A DNA stretch of 64,000 nt from Dipteris shenzhenensis (GCA_047967505.1 CM106540.1); one strand, 5' to 3'. Shown: positions 35,589-48,120, counted from the first letter of the stretch. Notes: generated by a model from the sequence alone, not told the origin. Program-made: numbers and translations.

Positions 35589-36728
35589 TTGCCTCGCAGA
35601 GCCGTCGGCATACTCCTGTGCCATCAAGAGTCGCTTCTCCAGCTACGAGTGGCCAGCGTACTCCCGTGTAGTCGAGAGTCGCTCCTCCAGCTACGAGCGG
35701 CCAGTGTACTAGCTCGACAACAGGGTAGTAGGCATAGTAACAGGGAGAGAGGTGGGGGATGCATGGAAGCCTGCTTTGGGGGGGGTAGTGGTGGGGACGG
35801 GGATGATTTAGATGATGCAGACATGCCAGAGGGTGATGGTACGATTTACCATGACATCACTCAAATAGGAGACATTTTGATGGATGCACGGGGAAGGACA
35901 TCATGGCCTTCATGCACTCTGTAATTGCTAACAACTATAGAGATTGCTTTATTCACTACAAAGACCATCCAAAAAAGTTGGCTGATGAGACCCTCGCTGC
36001 TGTTGGCTCTAGGTATCCCAATCCCCCCAATGTTCAGTTCATAGATAAATGGGCCAAGTCAAAGATTGTTACGATACTTGTTGGCAATAAAATATCTTTG
36101 CTTAAGAGGCACGCACTAGCCGAGATTGCCAGGCTCGAGGGAAGTCAACCACCACGGGGCTAGCCCCACATTGCTCACAAGCGTGAGTGGAAGAAAGCAA
36201 TGAAGGCAGCGAAGGCAGACCCCAATCTGCAGCACATGGAGGCACGAAGGATCCAAATGGAGCAATATGGAAGCATGCATTTTTGAGTAGGGGGTGTTGA
36301 ATCATGGGAGGGCCAATTTGTAAGTATTGATCTCAAATTATATTGTTTATGTAGTTTATTAGGAGGTTGTTTCTTTGTACTAACCCCTCCATAAATTGTG
36401 TCATCTTGCAGCTTGATATCGTGGGCAGGTACCCTACTCCTGTCGAGACAGCCTACCACCACCACCATCGCAGAGGAGATACATGGAGGCACTTCTATGA
36501 TGATGGGTTGATTACTGAGGAGCAGTATATCCGGGCTTCTGGAGCACCCCCCCAGGTGTTCGAAAGTAATTAAATAATGTCAACATTGTAAGTAAAGATT
36601 TGATTTTTCATACATTGATACATGTTGTTCCTCATTTATAGGACCTTGTGGCTGATCAAGAGGGAGAAGATGAGGAAGAAGGAGTGAAGAAGGGGGCGAA
36701 GAAGGGAGCGAGGATGCGGAGAACTTAG
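35589..36728 (+). pseudogene. Unknown multi-exon gene inside the CACTA element (possible accessory protein)
   Basis: Not recognised. An N-terminal part (35589-35890) with two tandem ESLLQLR.ASVL copies and an acidic GDGDDLDDADMPEGDG run shifts frame near 35895 into a clean stretch from 35903. There MAFMHSVIANNYRDC, FIDKWAKSKIV, KISLLKRHALAEI and HKREWKKAMKAAKADP suggest a helical, basic protein. A TAG (36161-36163) and a TGA (near 36283) interrupt it. Splice consensus at 36320/36411 (GTAAGT...TTGCAG) continues the frame into YPTPVETAYHHHH and WRHFYDDGLITEEQY. A further exon after TTTATAG (to 36728) adds an acidic then Lys/Arg-rich tail ending in RRT, like a nuclear signal. Being next to the element's end and palindrome array 2, it could be the element's TNPA-like accessory gene, but no family signature proves that. 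Confidence 0.5.
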
Positions 36729-37174
36729 ATTAGTCGTAGAAGTAGTGCTAGCTACTCTTTTGTACTTGAAGCCACTGGCTTGGCTTCGTGCCTCTCTTGT
36801 ATATACACTCCTCTTATTTTTTGTACTTGAAGCCATAGGACGTGGCTTGGCTTCGTGCTATATGTACATACAAGCACTTTTTGAGCTATGAATTAATATG
36901 CACTCCTTTTATTTTTTTGGCTTTCAATTTCCTTGTGCAACGTTCTATCAATTAATGCCTTGTGAACTAAACGTTTTGGAGTTGTAATGTTTTATTCGGA
37001 ATTGTAATCATCGGCTATAAACGTGCTTACAATCGTGCTAATTAAAATGCAGTTGGCTGTAAGAATTGAATCGCACATGTAGAAATGGGATTCTTGTAAC
37101 TGCATAGCATACACAACAAACACAACATTCTATTCAACCACACAAAATTCAGCTTTTATTAATAAAAAATATTC

Positions 37175-37485
37175 TGTGAAGCATCTATATGCGCGTCTAT
37201 AAATGCGTTTATGTACGTGTCTCTCTATTTTTTTTAAATTTCTAGTAGGGCATCTATTTGCACATCTATAGGTGCGTCTATGCATGCATCTGTCTGTTTT
37301 TTTTAATTTCTAGTAGGGCATCTATTTACATGTCTATAGGCACGTCTGTCTATTATATAAACACGCCTTTAGACGTGAGTCTGTAGACGCACCAATAGAC
37401 GTGCAAATAGACACGCTCGTAAGTTTTTTTTTAAATTAAGGAAACACGTCTGTGTGTATGTTTGTAGGTGTTTTTTCTTGTTGTG
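37175..37485. repeat. CACTA right terminus and subterminal repeats
   Basis: At least eight direct or inverted copies of a gcatctatttgcacatctat / tagacgtgcaaatagacg type word precede the inverted terminus (ttttttcttgttgtg, ending 37485). A 65-bp block with tttctagtagggcatctatt is duplicated near 37238 and 37305. Confidence 0.8.
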
Positions 37486-37488
37486 TAC

Positions 37489-37994
37489 TCTATGTGCCAC
37501 CATGAGCTTGCAAACTACATGGAGTGGTCCACATCGTACACCAAGCTAGTCAATGTATGCCTAGTGAAGTCACTCATGTCTCACGGTAAGAACAAGTATC
37601 ATTGTAGACATGTGCCATTGTGAGCTTGTTAAGTGGAGGCCTTCATGATGTTGGGTGATCGTGTCTAGTACATGAATGAGGATGCTTGCAAGTACTAATG
37701 GACCAGAACGAAAGATGGTGAGACAAATGGTGCTTGCAATGCTAATTGACTAGCATGAGAGATGGCCGTTGTTGAAATAATGGGGCAGGTTGAATGTAGA
37801 GCCCCCAAATGGCACCAATGTCCCTCAATGCTCCCTAATGTGACAATCATTGCGTTGAGAAGAAAACCCAGCTAGAGCATGAGATTGCCTCTCAATTTGA
37901 AATCTCACCCATTAGCTAATGAGATGCATCCCCAAAATGGCTCCATGATTGGCTCTTGATTTGCTACACCCGATCATGCTTTGACCCATGAGCA
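37489..37994. other. Right flank of the CACTA element
   Basis: Nothing recognised. The words 'tgtgccaccatgagc' here also occur at about 22907, left of the element. Confidence 0.3.
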
Positions 37995-38260
37995 ACCTTC
38001 CATGAACTCAGTAATGGTTATATGTACATTGCAACCTCTTTATGAACCAATTCATAAATAAGTTGGTAGCATGTACATCATAGCCTTTTTATGAACTTGG
38101 TAATGGTAATATGTACATCATAATATCTTTATGAACCTCTTCATGAACTTGGTAATGGTAGTATGTACATATGTACATCATAATATCTTTATGAACATCT
38201 CCATGAACTTGGTAATGGTAGTATGTACATCATAACCTCTTTATGAACCAATTCATATAT
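37995..38260. repeat. Minisatellite, ~50-80-bp units
   Basis: Four or five units of gaacttggtaatggta followed by tatgtacatcataa and 'ctttatgaacc', near 38010, 38093, 38145 and 38208. Confidence 0.75.
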
Positions 38261-38279
38261 ATCCCTTTGCATATATGTA

Positions 38280-38655
38280 GGTGTCAACTTGTTATTGTTT
38301 TTTACATCCAACAAACTTAGCCATGGATCCAGTTCTTATACTTGCCTTCACATATGTGGCGAATAATTGAGAATTAGTTCCGCTTTAATGTGAGATTCAA
38401 TGGACTTGGTCATGTTCCTACGTGCATCTTAACTTGTTTATGACCCACTTTACTATGACATTCAATGGACTTGGTCATGTTCCTAGATGCATATTAACTT
38501 GTTTATGGCCCACTCTATACAATGACGGTTAATGTGAGATTCAATGGACTTGGTCATGTTCCTACGTCCATCTTAAATTGTTTATGACCCACTTTATATA
38601 ATGATGTTTAAAGTTGTAGTCTCGTTGTAGTAATCATTCCATGCAAGTGCATGCA
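38280..38655. repeat. 375-bp direct repeat, copy 1
   Basis: Almost identical to 39585-39960, 1.3 kb away in the same orientation. Each copy contains three internal subrepeats of attcaatggacttggtcatg with 'aacttgtttatg' after it (here 38397, 38462 and 38541). Confidence 0.85.
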
Positions 38656-39584
38656 TATATTGTCCTATCAAGTTGTGCATGCTAGAGATATATTTGTTTA
38701 AACTCACGATTGCTAAAATTCAACTTGATCTTTGAATGATCCATTATGGATATGATATCACATTGTCAACATGCATGTATTTCCTTATCAGTGCATGCAT
38801 ATATTGTCCTATGGCTAAACTTGAACTAGATCTTTGAATGTGTCCTTTATGGATACGAGTAACCTGTCTCATCTAAGACGGGCTAGAGACCCACTCCGCT
38901 AGGTCTCAACATGGGATCTCAAAAGCAAACTCTCCTCCATTTGCACATAAAAGCCAAAAGCTTACTTATTTTCTTCTTGTTTGACATACCCCAAGATCAT
39001 TGTACTTCATGTAAGCACATTAAAGACATGCAATGCTCCCACATTTTGTGTACAACCAAAGTGGTCCCCATAGAGAAATCAAACTCAAAGCCAATCTTTA
39101 AAACTTTAGAGTTGTTTCCTAAACTTCATTTAAACTTGATTCCCCTCTTCCATCATGCCTTACTATTGGATAAGTGTAAGGTGCCGGTCCTGTGAGATAT
39201 CCAAAATCTCGAGATGCCGCCTTAGCCCTGGATGCAAGCCTTTGAATCTTGCCTTGAGCACGTCTCACTATGAGGAGGAGGGGTCATGGTCCCAAGTGAC
39301 TCCCATCATTTTGTCAAGCGGAGCCCCAAGATGGTTTGTTGTCGAGGGGTCGCGAACCCTAGCGAAACACCCTTGTGGCTGACTCCCCGTCTAGTCGAGG
39401 ACTAGCCTACGTGACTAGGTCCACATGACCCAAATGTTGGACTGAGTTTTCCACAACGTCCAAGTCAAGATCCGTCTAATCCAGATGCCCAAACACAAAG
39501 AGCTCGTCGTTCCCTACGCACTGGCATAGGTTTTGTCCCGATCCAAGTCCGTATGCAAAATTTATAACCGAAAACGTAGGCAGG

Positions 39585-39960
39585 CGTCAACTTGTTATTC
39601 TTTTTGACATCCAACAAACTTAGCCATGGATCCAATTCTTATATTTCCCTTCACATATGTGGCGAATAATTGAGAATTAGTTCAGCTTAAATGTGAGATC
39701 CAATGGACTTGGTCATGTTCCTACGTGCGTCTTAACTTGTTTATGACCCACTTTACTGTGACATTCAATGGACTTGGCCATGTTCCTACATGCATATTAA
39801 CTTGTTTATGGCCCACTCTATACAATGACGGTTAATGTGAGATTCAATGGACTTGGTCATGTTCCTACATCCATCTTAAATTGTTTATGACCCACTTTAT
39901 ATAATGACGTTTAAAGTTGTAGTCTCGTTGTAGTAATTGTTCCATGCAAGTGCATGCATA
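39585..39960. repeat. 375-bp direct repeat, copy 2
   Basis: Second copy of the repeat at 38280. About 930 bp of unrelated sequence lies between them, including a GC-richer block (39180-39580) that I cannot identify. The copies lack TG...CA ends, so I do not call them LTRs. Confidence 0.85.
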
Positions 39961-40093
39961 AAAATTTGCATAAATCACTAGTTACATCATAATCAATGCT
40001 ACAGAGTGCTAATGCCATATCCACATGGTATGCACCAGGGTATGTGTGCCTACAATTTGGCAACCATAAATTGAGGATAATAATAAAAAAAAC

Positions 40094-40114
40094 GGGGGGG
40101 GGGGGGGGGGGGGG
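40094..40114. repeat. Homopolymer (G)21
   Basis: An uninterrupted run of 21 G on the plus strand. The length in the assembly may be unreliable. Confidence 0.8.
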
Positions 40115-40439
40115 TGATACCACATAGCCACGATAAACAGTTACATCTTCCAAAGCTTAGAAGGTACCAATAAATTCAAAGGTCCTTTGAAAAAGTGCCC
40201 ATTACATCAAAGTTTGGATAGAGGCCATTATGAATAAGATGTGAGCTGAATCAAAGGAAGCAATGTATCAGTTCTTGACAAATATAAAGGGCCACGTGGC
40301 AAGAGGCGACAAAGTCCTTGAAAGTCTGTTACGTAGATTTGTAATATCTATAAGTCTCTTCATCGTCATCGTCATCGTCATCGTCAACCTCGTCGCCCGT
40401 AGCTCCTTTTGCTGCCCCCACGAGCTTCCTTCCCCTCCT

Positions 40440-41481
40440 GCTCTCTACCCTCGCCTTCTCTCTGATCATCAATACAATACCCATTTCCTCCATCCCTCGC
40501 CTTCCCCATCTGCAGCTCAGTTTGCTTCATTATTGGCTTTTCCTCCCCCTGCTACACTTCCTTATACCGACCGCCCTCTTATTGTCGCTGCCTTTGGCCC
40601 TCGTCTCCTTTCATATCTTTCGCCTGCCGTGCTTGATACCCAGAATGTAGTACTCTTTTCCACCTTGACTCCAGTAAGGCAGGACGGATGCCATTAGTTC
40701 CATCGGCCTGATGCACCAATTTTCGCTCCCGTTCTATGTATTCGCTTGCCTCTGAACCTTTCTGATGAAAGGCTTTCATCTCACATTTTAGTTTCTATGA
40801 CACTAAGAACCCTTTTAAGATACAGAAAACATTACCTTTAGACGTTACACTTTTTTTAACGGTCATTTCCGATTCTGCGTACCGGCATTTTATCTGGGAA
40901 CAATGAGTGATAGTGAACCTACTGACAGGTTGGTGCCTGCAGGTTTCTAAAAACAGAACAAGTTAGCGAACAATGCACCTCATATTCTGGAATAAAAACC
41001 CAGAGTCGCATCGCTTGGAGGCTAAGAAACAAGCAGCGGATTTCTACATGTTAGGACTCAACACCTACGATTATTATAATTTCTCCGGTAACGATTTGTC
41101 CTGCACGCGCTTCCTAACGCCGATATACAAATATGACAGGTGCAACACTTTAAATAGATTCAGGTAATGTTTTCTGTATTCTAAAAGGCTTCTGCCAGTG
41201 TACTTTCACTAGAAAGTTGGACTCCAAGTTGTTATGGGGATACAAAGTTCCATAACGGTATCAGATACGTTTGATGGCGAACTTGTGTCAGGTTACTTGT
41301 ACTGCGACAAATCTCATCTTGGTAATCTGATAATCCCACAACGGCAGTTCGAGACATGATTTTACTTACCAGTGAGAGCTTTTATTGATATATGATCGCT
41401 TTTGAACAGACTGTCTCAACCAGCGAGAAGAGGATAATCTGACGCGCACAAACTTGGAGAGGAGTGCTAGGGGTTCATTCA
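40440..41481 (+). pseudogene. Fragment of an unidentified multi-exon host-like gene
   Basis: Family not recognised. Several gene-like stretches with splice consensus occur in order. Exon-like A (about 40440-40675) reads a Pro/Ser/Ala-rich peptide with PLIVAAFGPRLLSYLSP, then CCA|GTAAGG. Exon-like B starts after CTGCAG (40942) and contains RLEAKKQAADFYMLG and FSGNDLSCTRFLTPIYKYD, ending near 41138 or 41164 at CAG|GT. Exon-like C starts after TTTCACTAG (41211) and reads VVMGIQSSITVSDTFDGE then SGYLYCDKSHLGNLIIPQ, hitting TGA at about 41357. Exon-like D (41411-41481) reads CLNQREEDNLTRTNLERS and ends TTCAG|GTG. These windows have normal codon composition, unlike the nearby repeats. The phases of B and C do not join without a shift, so it is probably a decayed copy. 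(ATCGTC)n occurs at 40362-40386. Confidence 0.5.
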
Positions 41482-44125
41482 GGTGTAGTGCAATATTTTG
41501 TTGTTTTTTGGCGGTCGCCTACAGTCTTTGTGTTATATAGGTCTAAGCCTAGGGAAATTTTACGCGCATATTGGCAAGTTGCTTGTACCTGCAGTTGTGA
41601 AATGCAAATGCATGGTGAACGCTGTTTTTAAAACCCCTAGATGAACCTCATGTGCTGCCTTGAGCGTGGGAAAACTCTCTTCAGGTTCAGGATGACAGCT
41701 AGATAAAAGAATCTAAGCAATTATAATTAAGAAAGAATCAAGCGTCCAAAAGTATTCAACATTTCCATAATAGAAAAGACCTCATCATCACTAATGCCAA
41801 ACAATTAATAATAATGGCTGTGGAACAAATAACAGAAGATTTTAAGCAGAAGGAAAATCCATTGATTACTTCTGGGACCTGTATGCAAATACTTTCTTCT
41901 TCTTGAGTAAAGCAGACTTAGGATGTCACCAAGATTTCTGAGCAGCAGTGACTATAGGAAATCTGTGTTCCATCTTACACCACGAGCATCTTCATCATCA
42001 GCTGGGGCCTTCACATTTGCCAACATTGCCATCATTGATCATATCTTTCTCATGTGCTTAGCTGCACTTTCATTTAGAAAGAATGCTTCAATAAAATGAT
42101 CAAAAAATCTTATCCGAGAACCAAACTGATCCTCCAGGTGTACTCAGATTTCATTGGCTGTTTTTGTAGAATTTAATCTGAGGCCGATGATTTCAACGGT
42201 TTGTCATTCTTGGAATCCCAAACTTCCAACTTTTCAATGCTAGCAATGTCTATCCTCTGAATTCGCAACCAAATTTCTAGGGTCCTGTTATCATTAGCAG
42301 AGGTGCCACTATGGAAGTAAGTCCATCAAATTTCACATCTTTTTCACATGCTGAGTTTCGATCAGAGGTTTGAAGCTGTAAGTGCTTAAAAGGACAAACT
42401 TTCTACCCCGAAGGTAAAAGCCTCACAAATTGATGATTAGAACTGTTGTGTGCCTGTCGAGGCCAATAAGTAGTGCCATTGATGTGCCTTAACTCTGCTA
42501 TGTAGGTTACCCCCAAACTTAAGAAAGCTTCACAGATATGCGCTGGCCAGTCTCATAAGTAATGACTTTGATCTGTCTCAAATCTGCTCTGTAGGCAATC
42601 TGGCTGCAGTAAGTGCCAACCACGGTCCCAGTGTGTACAACCATGGGAGAACAGTCAGAAGAAGACTGGATTTTTTCAGAGATATCTGCTCCCTCAGTCA
42701 ATGCCAAGAGCTAGAAAACATTCCTTATAGATATCATGGGATATGTAGGCTTAAATCTTGTCAGGCTGTGCCATAAATCTATAAAACTTAGGCTGGGACC
42801 CATGATTGCTAACCACTGTCCCAGGAGTGCACAACCATGGGATAACAGTCAGAACACTACTGGGTTTTTCAGAGGATGCGTGCTCCCCTTGCTGCCTCAA
42901 TCAATGCCAGAAGTACATAGAAAACATTCCTCTCAGATATCATGTTATATGTAACCTTAAATCTTGTCAGTCGGTGCCGTAAAGGTATATTCTATACAAG
43001 CCGAGTAGGTTTTAAAAAATTGAGTATTTCTATAAACAAGGGAAAAAAGAAGCTAAGGTAGAAGTTGGTAGATTGTGAAAAGGGACAACCACTACCTTGC
43101 CCTTTTAGCCTTCCTGAACCCTATCTCAGCACTTATGCCTGGACCCTGGTTTCTCACAACCTTCTAACAAAATGGGACATCTGTCTGAGCATCATAAAAT
43201 AACCTGTCCCCCCACATCTATATTTGGATCAGAAAAGATCAACGAAGAGGCATGCAGCTGTCAATATCGTCTTCTTCAATGTTGACCTGCTGACCTTGAT
43301 TATTTTCTTGATATTTTGGGTATATGGAATCTTTCAGCATCACTCCAACTGTCTGATTTTCTTTCGATGGAAAACAACTCAACTTGCTAAATAATAAAGG
43401 TAGCTTTGACTATGTCCACCTACTTTTGATACTCTGACAGTAATTGAAAATGATACCCTTGCCAGTGTGTTTTCCTTATATAAGTATTATTGCAGGCCAT
43501 ATTTAGCTGCACAAAGTCTCTCCATACAAGCTTTGATTATCTTTAGAAATGCATCCACACTGTCACTTTGGAAGGAGCAACACAGAGATTTCCTATGGGA
43601 AGACTGGTTCATGATTTTTGTTTCATATATGCATAATCACATGCTACATTTGGTATCCAAGAGACAGATAGAGCATTGGAGGTAAGCAGACAGGCCCCAG
43701 AAATATCATTGTTGTTATCTGGATGGATTGTGTTTTATAGCTGGAGGACTTGATACGAGACAGTTACAGGAACCAACTTTGAGGTAAAGGATTTCGCTTC
43801 TCTGTAGACAAGGAATTCTCCATCATGTCAGTACGTGATGCAAGTGCATACATCATCACCCTGCTGCTATTTGTACCGACTGTGGCAATCTGATTATTTT
43901 TGACAAGGCAGTATATTGTACACTAGATCATAGCAACAAGGACATTCCTGTGGTCTGTCTGCTGTCCTCAATGACTTCTACATTTCAGGGACCATATATG
44001 TAACTTTTTTATGCTAAGCACAACCATGAAGCAGCTTGTCACGCAATAGTTGCATCTCATTTAGGAAAGTTTTGAACCCATTGAATGTCCGTCAACATTG
44101 TAGCTAGCTGCTTTAAGATATGAGA
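41482..44125. other. Intergenic or intronic DNA with a ~210-bp duplication
   Basis: No gene recognised. A segment with 'caaccatgggagaacagtcagaa', 'gaaaacattcctt' and 'ttaaatcttgtcag' occurs at about 42600-42772 and again at about 42790-42979. Part may be intron of the gene fragment at 40440. Confidence 0.4.
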
Positions 44126-44640
44126 CTATTGACCAAAGAAGAACAATGTTCGTTTCAGATCTGTACGGATCATGACACTTAAAACCTCTGCAATCTTGTA
44201 AAAAATCCTGTAGTTTCTATACTTCCAGATCTGGCTGATGACTGTTGCTCCCATCAGTTGGATAGCAGGATATTTCACATGAATAAGTCCTTTGTGATTC
44301 CCAAATAGACAGTGTTCCCAATTCAGCCTAATGCACACTTCTGCTAATTCTAGCCTTCTTTTGAGTCGATTACACATAGCTACCATCTCAGCACATTCCC
44401 AGAAGAGGAGATAATGACTCTATCTTTGAATGGTAGAGAGTGCATAGAGGATAAATGCTAGCGGCTTGGCCAATCTTTCTCAAACTAGGAATCCTTCCAG
44501 AAGAGGCTACCATGGAGTAAAGTTATGCTTGGAGAGGGGGTAACCTTCCACCTCGTCATGTAGCATGCGGTCCAGAGTTGAGTTGCATTAAAGTAATCAT
44601 ATTTCTTCCATTTGAATTGAAACTTGTGGCCTGATAATTG
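44126..44640 (-). pseudogene. LINE (non-LTR retrotransposon) ORF2 C-terminal relic
   Basis: On the minus strand, YPLC...HSKIESL followed by (after a one-base shift) LFWECAEMVAM (around 44400-44380) matches the CxxC...H....C zinc knuckle (zf-RVT) downstream of plant LINE reverse transcriptase. After 200 bp, ISQIWKYRNYRIFYK fits the IWKxRNxRIF motif that follows in these proteins. The relic is frameshifted and lacks the reverse transcriptase core. No poly(A) tail or target duplication was found. Confidence 0.7.
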
Positions 44641-45520
44641 TTATAGAATGCTATATGCACACATTGTTTATCGCTTAAATTTACGTTCTACTTCTTCAAG
44701 TTTCAGTTGCCCTTTTCATTAAATTTTATTTGTTATGTCATCTGTCTAACAACTAGATTCACATGTTTCCCACAAGTGGGACTTGCAAATCAGAACATTT
44801 GATGCAGAAAGACGGCCAACGGGTTGGGTAGAATGATGGGTGGTAGGATGGCAGCACAATGAAGAGATAATTGAAATTGCCTATCAACCAGTTGGACCAC
44901 AGGCTTTTGTGGGCTGTGAGCCCCAACCACTACCAAATGAGAAATAAGCATTGATTTTGGATGTGCATGGCAACAGGTGCGAACAACAGAGAAACCCCCA
45001 CGCGGTCCACCATTTTTATTCATGATGATGCGATGTTATTTCTTGAGTGGGCTTTGAAACGCTTCCATGTCATACGTGGAGTTGTTGGAGAATAGTAAGG
45101 GCAAGAGAAATGTTGGCCATGTTGCTTTCCAAATCAGCAGGGGCCAGTTTAGTGGAGTGTGAGCTCGTTGGACCGTGTGAGCTCGTTGGTCCAGATTGTG
45201 ACATTTCAAGTATTGATAAAAGCAGTACTTCGAAAAGCTAGATAGGTTTTGGGATGAAAACCAAGTACAAAAACACTATTGGTTGAGAATAGTACATACA
45301 AGGGCTTCCAAAAACCAAGGGATTCTTATGTCATATCCCCAAAGATGGAAGCTCAGTGCCTCCATGAGGTGTGCTTGTGAACTGGCTATGGAATGGTCTA
45401 TTGGCAACCAATTGCATTATGTATGCATTGGAAAATGTGCTAGGATTTCTTGAGGATTGCAAGAGCAAGCGTCTGTGCATTGCACACTTTTTAGAGTGCA
45501 CATACTCTATAAAATATTGT
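44641..45520. other. Intergenic DNA, nothing recognised
   Basis: Only short open frames. A 14-bp word gtgagctcgttgg is duplicated at about 45159 and 45177. Confidence 0.3.
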
Positions 45521-45902
45521 AAATAGTTTTTGCATTATTACTTTCTATGGCACAAAGCTTTACTTTCAATTATATGTTTAACTAACTCATGCTGCCACTA
45601 TTTAAACATGTCGCATGATTCAAAGTGCAAATTTTTTTAAATACAAGGCATGACACATAGTACCACAATGTTCGGAATATAGGCTAGTTGGACAATGATA
45701 GTAAAATTGCATTGCAAATAGTTTTTGCATTATTACTTTCTATGGCACAAAGCTTCACTTTTTATTTTATGTTTAACTAACTCATACTGCCACTATTTAA
45801 ACATGTTGCATGATGCAAAGTGCAAAATACAAGGCATGACACATAGTACCGCAATGACCAAAATATAGACCAATTGATAGTGATAGTAAAATTGCATGTT
45901 TT
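45521..45902. repeat. 195-bp tandem duplication
   Basis: Two copies begin at aaatagtttttgcattatta (45521 and 45716) and run through 'tttaactaactcat' and 'caaggcatgacacatagtacc'. Confidence 0.9.
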
Positions 45903-45907
45903 TAAAC

Positions 45908-45908
<1 letters not shown>

Positions 45909-45959
<51 letters not shown>
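45909..45959. repeat. (CT)n microsatellite
   Basis: About 25 uninterrupted CT units. The minus frame through it (Arg-Glu repeats) is an artefact. Confidence 0.95.
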
Positions 45960-45962
<3 letters not shown>

Positions 45963-48120
45963 TAAGGAAGCCTAGTGTTGATATCAAAGTTTATTGTGAA
46001 GGCTATTGGTGACATAATTCACTGAAAACTAGGTGTAAGCTAAATGACTAGCTCGACAACCAACTTCTATCCCAATTTTTTTGTAAACTAGCTACTTACA
46101 AACTTAGCATATAATCTCATGCTAACTAAACGTAATAATCCATGCTTATTAAGCATGCTAGCTAATGCAAATGGTCATGCTAACTCGTGCAAACTAAGCA
46201 TGCTAGTTGCTACAAAATAAGGATACTAAGTGATCCTTATGAGCATGCTACTAGATGCAACTCGTGCTAATTGATGCAAACTCAAGATACTCATCGATTG
46301 TTATTGGGCATATTAGTTGATGCTCCAAGGCATATTAACGGATGTCTATTGAGCATGTGAAGTAATGCAAGAACACAAAATTAGCTAACTATGTAAAAGC
46401 TTATTCCAACCAAGCACGCAAACTAGAGCTTAAGTCAATTAAGGAGACACTAAGGCATAACTAATGTGCTAGGGGATGACTGAGCAGAAGGTGCTACTAT
46501 AACAATTAAAGGCTAACTGAGCATTCATAGGAGGTTAATAGAGTCAAGATTTGTTGTAAGTAAGCACTAACGGAGCATATATTGGGATAAACAAAGATGA
46601 TAAAGACAAAACTTTCTTCTTGATTTTAAAATACACATTAATGTATATCACAAAAGCTTATTCTAACCTTCTTCTAGAGGTGTCAAGTTCTACACTGACA
46701 ATCTACCTTGTGGAGTTCGTGCTTTAGTTTTGTGTCAAAAATGAAACACAAATTAAAGGAAAATATAAGAGCATATGTGTAGCAAGAATAACTTGAAACA
46801 CCTCATGTGGAATTCTAAATCTTTCTAATGTAACACCTCATGCAATAAGAGCTTACTAAACAGTTCATGTACAACTGCAAATATTTCCCAATACACTTTC
46901 GCCACAGTGTCAGTCTAGTATGAAACAATATCATAGGATGTTACAAAAGTGTATTGGGAATAATTTACACTTTCATCAAAGGCTAATGTGACACAAAAAA
47001 TTTGCCATTCTAGCTAGGTTGGGGTTTTTTGCATGCTCTATAGATGCGGGGAGTTTATAGATGCGGGGAGTTACTGTCAACTAAAATTAGCCTCAACATT
47101 GGCCCACTTCTCTGTTGTAGATGAGTGGCCAGATATCTACAAGATTGGCCCCATTGAGAGACCTCGAGATTGGATGTTAGGGATACTAAGGCTACACTAT
47201 TATTGAAGCCTGCTATTGCAACTAGGTGATTGATAGATGAGGATGTTGGGATGGTCACCTCCATGCCGATTATATGTGATGTGAACAAAAATGTTAACTT
47301 GGCATGATTGCCAATGCGTGGATTGAATTAATTTCTAGTCTTTGAATGTATAGTTCTTTGCAAAGTACACCTCAATTGATCAATCTACCATTTGTATATA
47401 AAATTATCTCATGTAAATTTTCAAAGATGTGTATTGGATAATTGCAATAATGCATTGTAACTCATCTTCTTGTCCCTTTCCTTTGTACGGCAACATTCTC
47501 TTTATCTTGGCTGGTCTTCTTGTTGCATTTTTCATTTAACTCCAACTCAATATCTTTAAATACTTGGACTGAAACATAATGACATGCCTTGGCCATTTCA
47601 CTTTAGCTAGTGTGCAATTGTGGCAATGCCTAAAGATGCATATCAAAGAGTTGTACATGGATCCCATGTGCTTCTCACATCAAGGAAGGAGTGTGCCCAT
47701 ATTGCGAGCAAGTCCCAATGAGTGGATTTCCTAAATGGCAAGTAGATTGCCCCAAAAATGCCCAAAAATGGCAAATGGATTGCGAGAAATTTTTTCTTTG
47801 TATTTGTCTCTACTTGGTAAGTTTTGTCTTCTCTCTCATCTCACCTCTTTTAATCCAAAGCCACCTCCCTCCCTCTACTTGCACTAAATCATCTGGTCTC
47901 AAAGATATAGTCATTACAAACTGCAAAGCCTCATTTCCATAAAACAACCTAGCCCCCAAGGGGAGAAGATAAGGAGGTAGATCACATCTCTGTGATAACA
48001 CGAACAATAGTAGAGAAAACTTCCAATGGAAATCAGCAATGTGGGGTCTAGTAGAGGGAGGGAGGTGGGTTTGGATATTTTTAATTTAAAAAAACATCAT
48101 CTGGTTTGTCATCCCGACCA

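Larger units (their letters stand above)
23120..37485 (-). mobile_element. Giant decayed CACTA-superfamily transposon (~14.4 kb)
   Basis: The left end starts CACAACAAGACAAAGC at 23120 and the right end is its inverted counterpart at 37485; 23 of the first 28 positions match. Both ends are flanked by TAC (23117-23119 and 37486-37488), the 3-bp target duplication of CACTA elements. Related subterminal words (catctatttgcac, gtctatag, gacgtg) crowd 23150-23265 and 37175-37440, as transposase-binding repeats do. A TNP2-like gene relic lies inside on the minus strand, so the element's 5' end is probably on the right. Its DDE (Transposase_21) part is missing. The rest is filled with captured or amplified DNA: satellite, palindrome arrays and three further broken genes. 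The terminus is CACAA, not canonical CACTA. Confidence 0.82.

Noticed and set aside
38280-39960. Small LTR retrotransposon
   Set aside because: The direct repeats lack TG...CA ends, primer site, polypurine tract and recognisable target duplication.
45793-45987. Arg-Glu repeat protein on the minus strand
   Set aside because: It is a (CT)n microsatellite read as RERERE.
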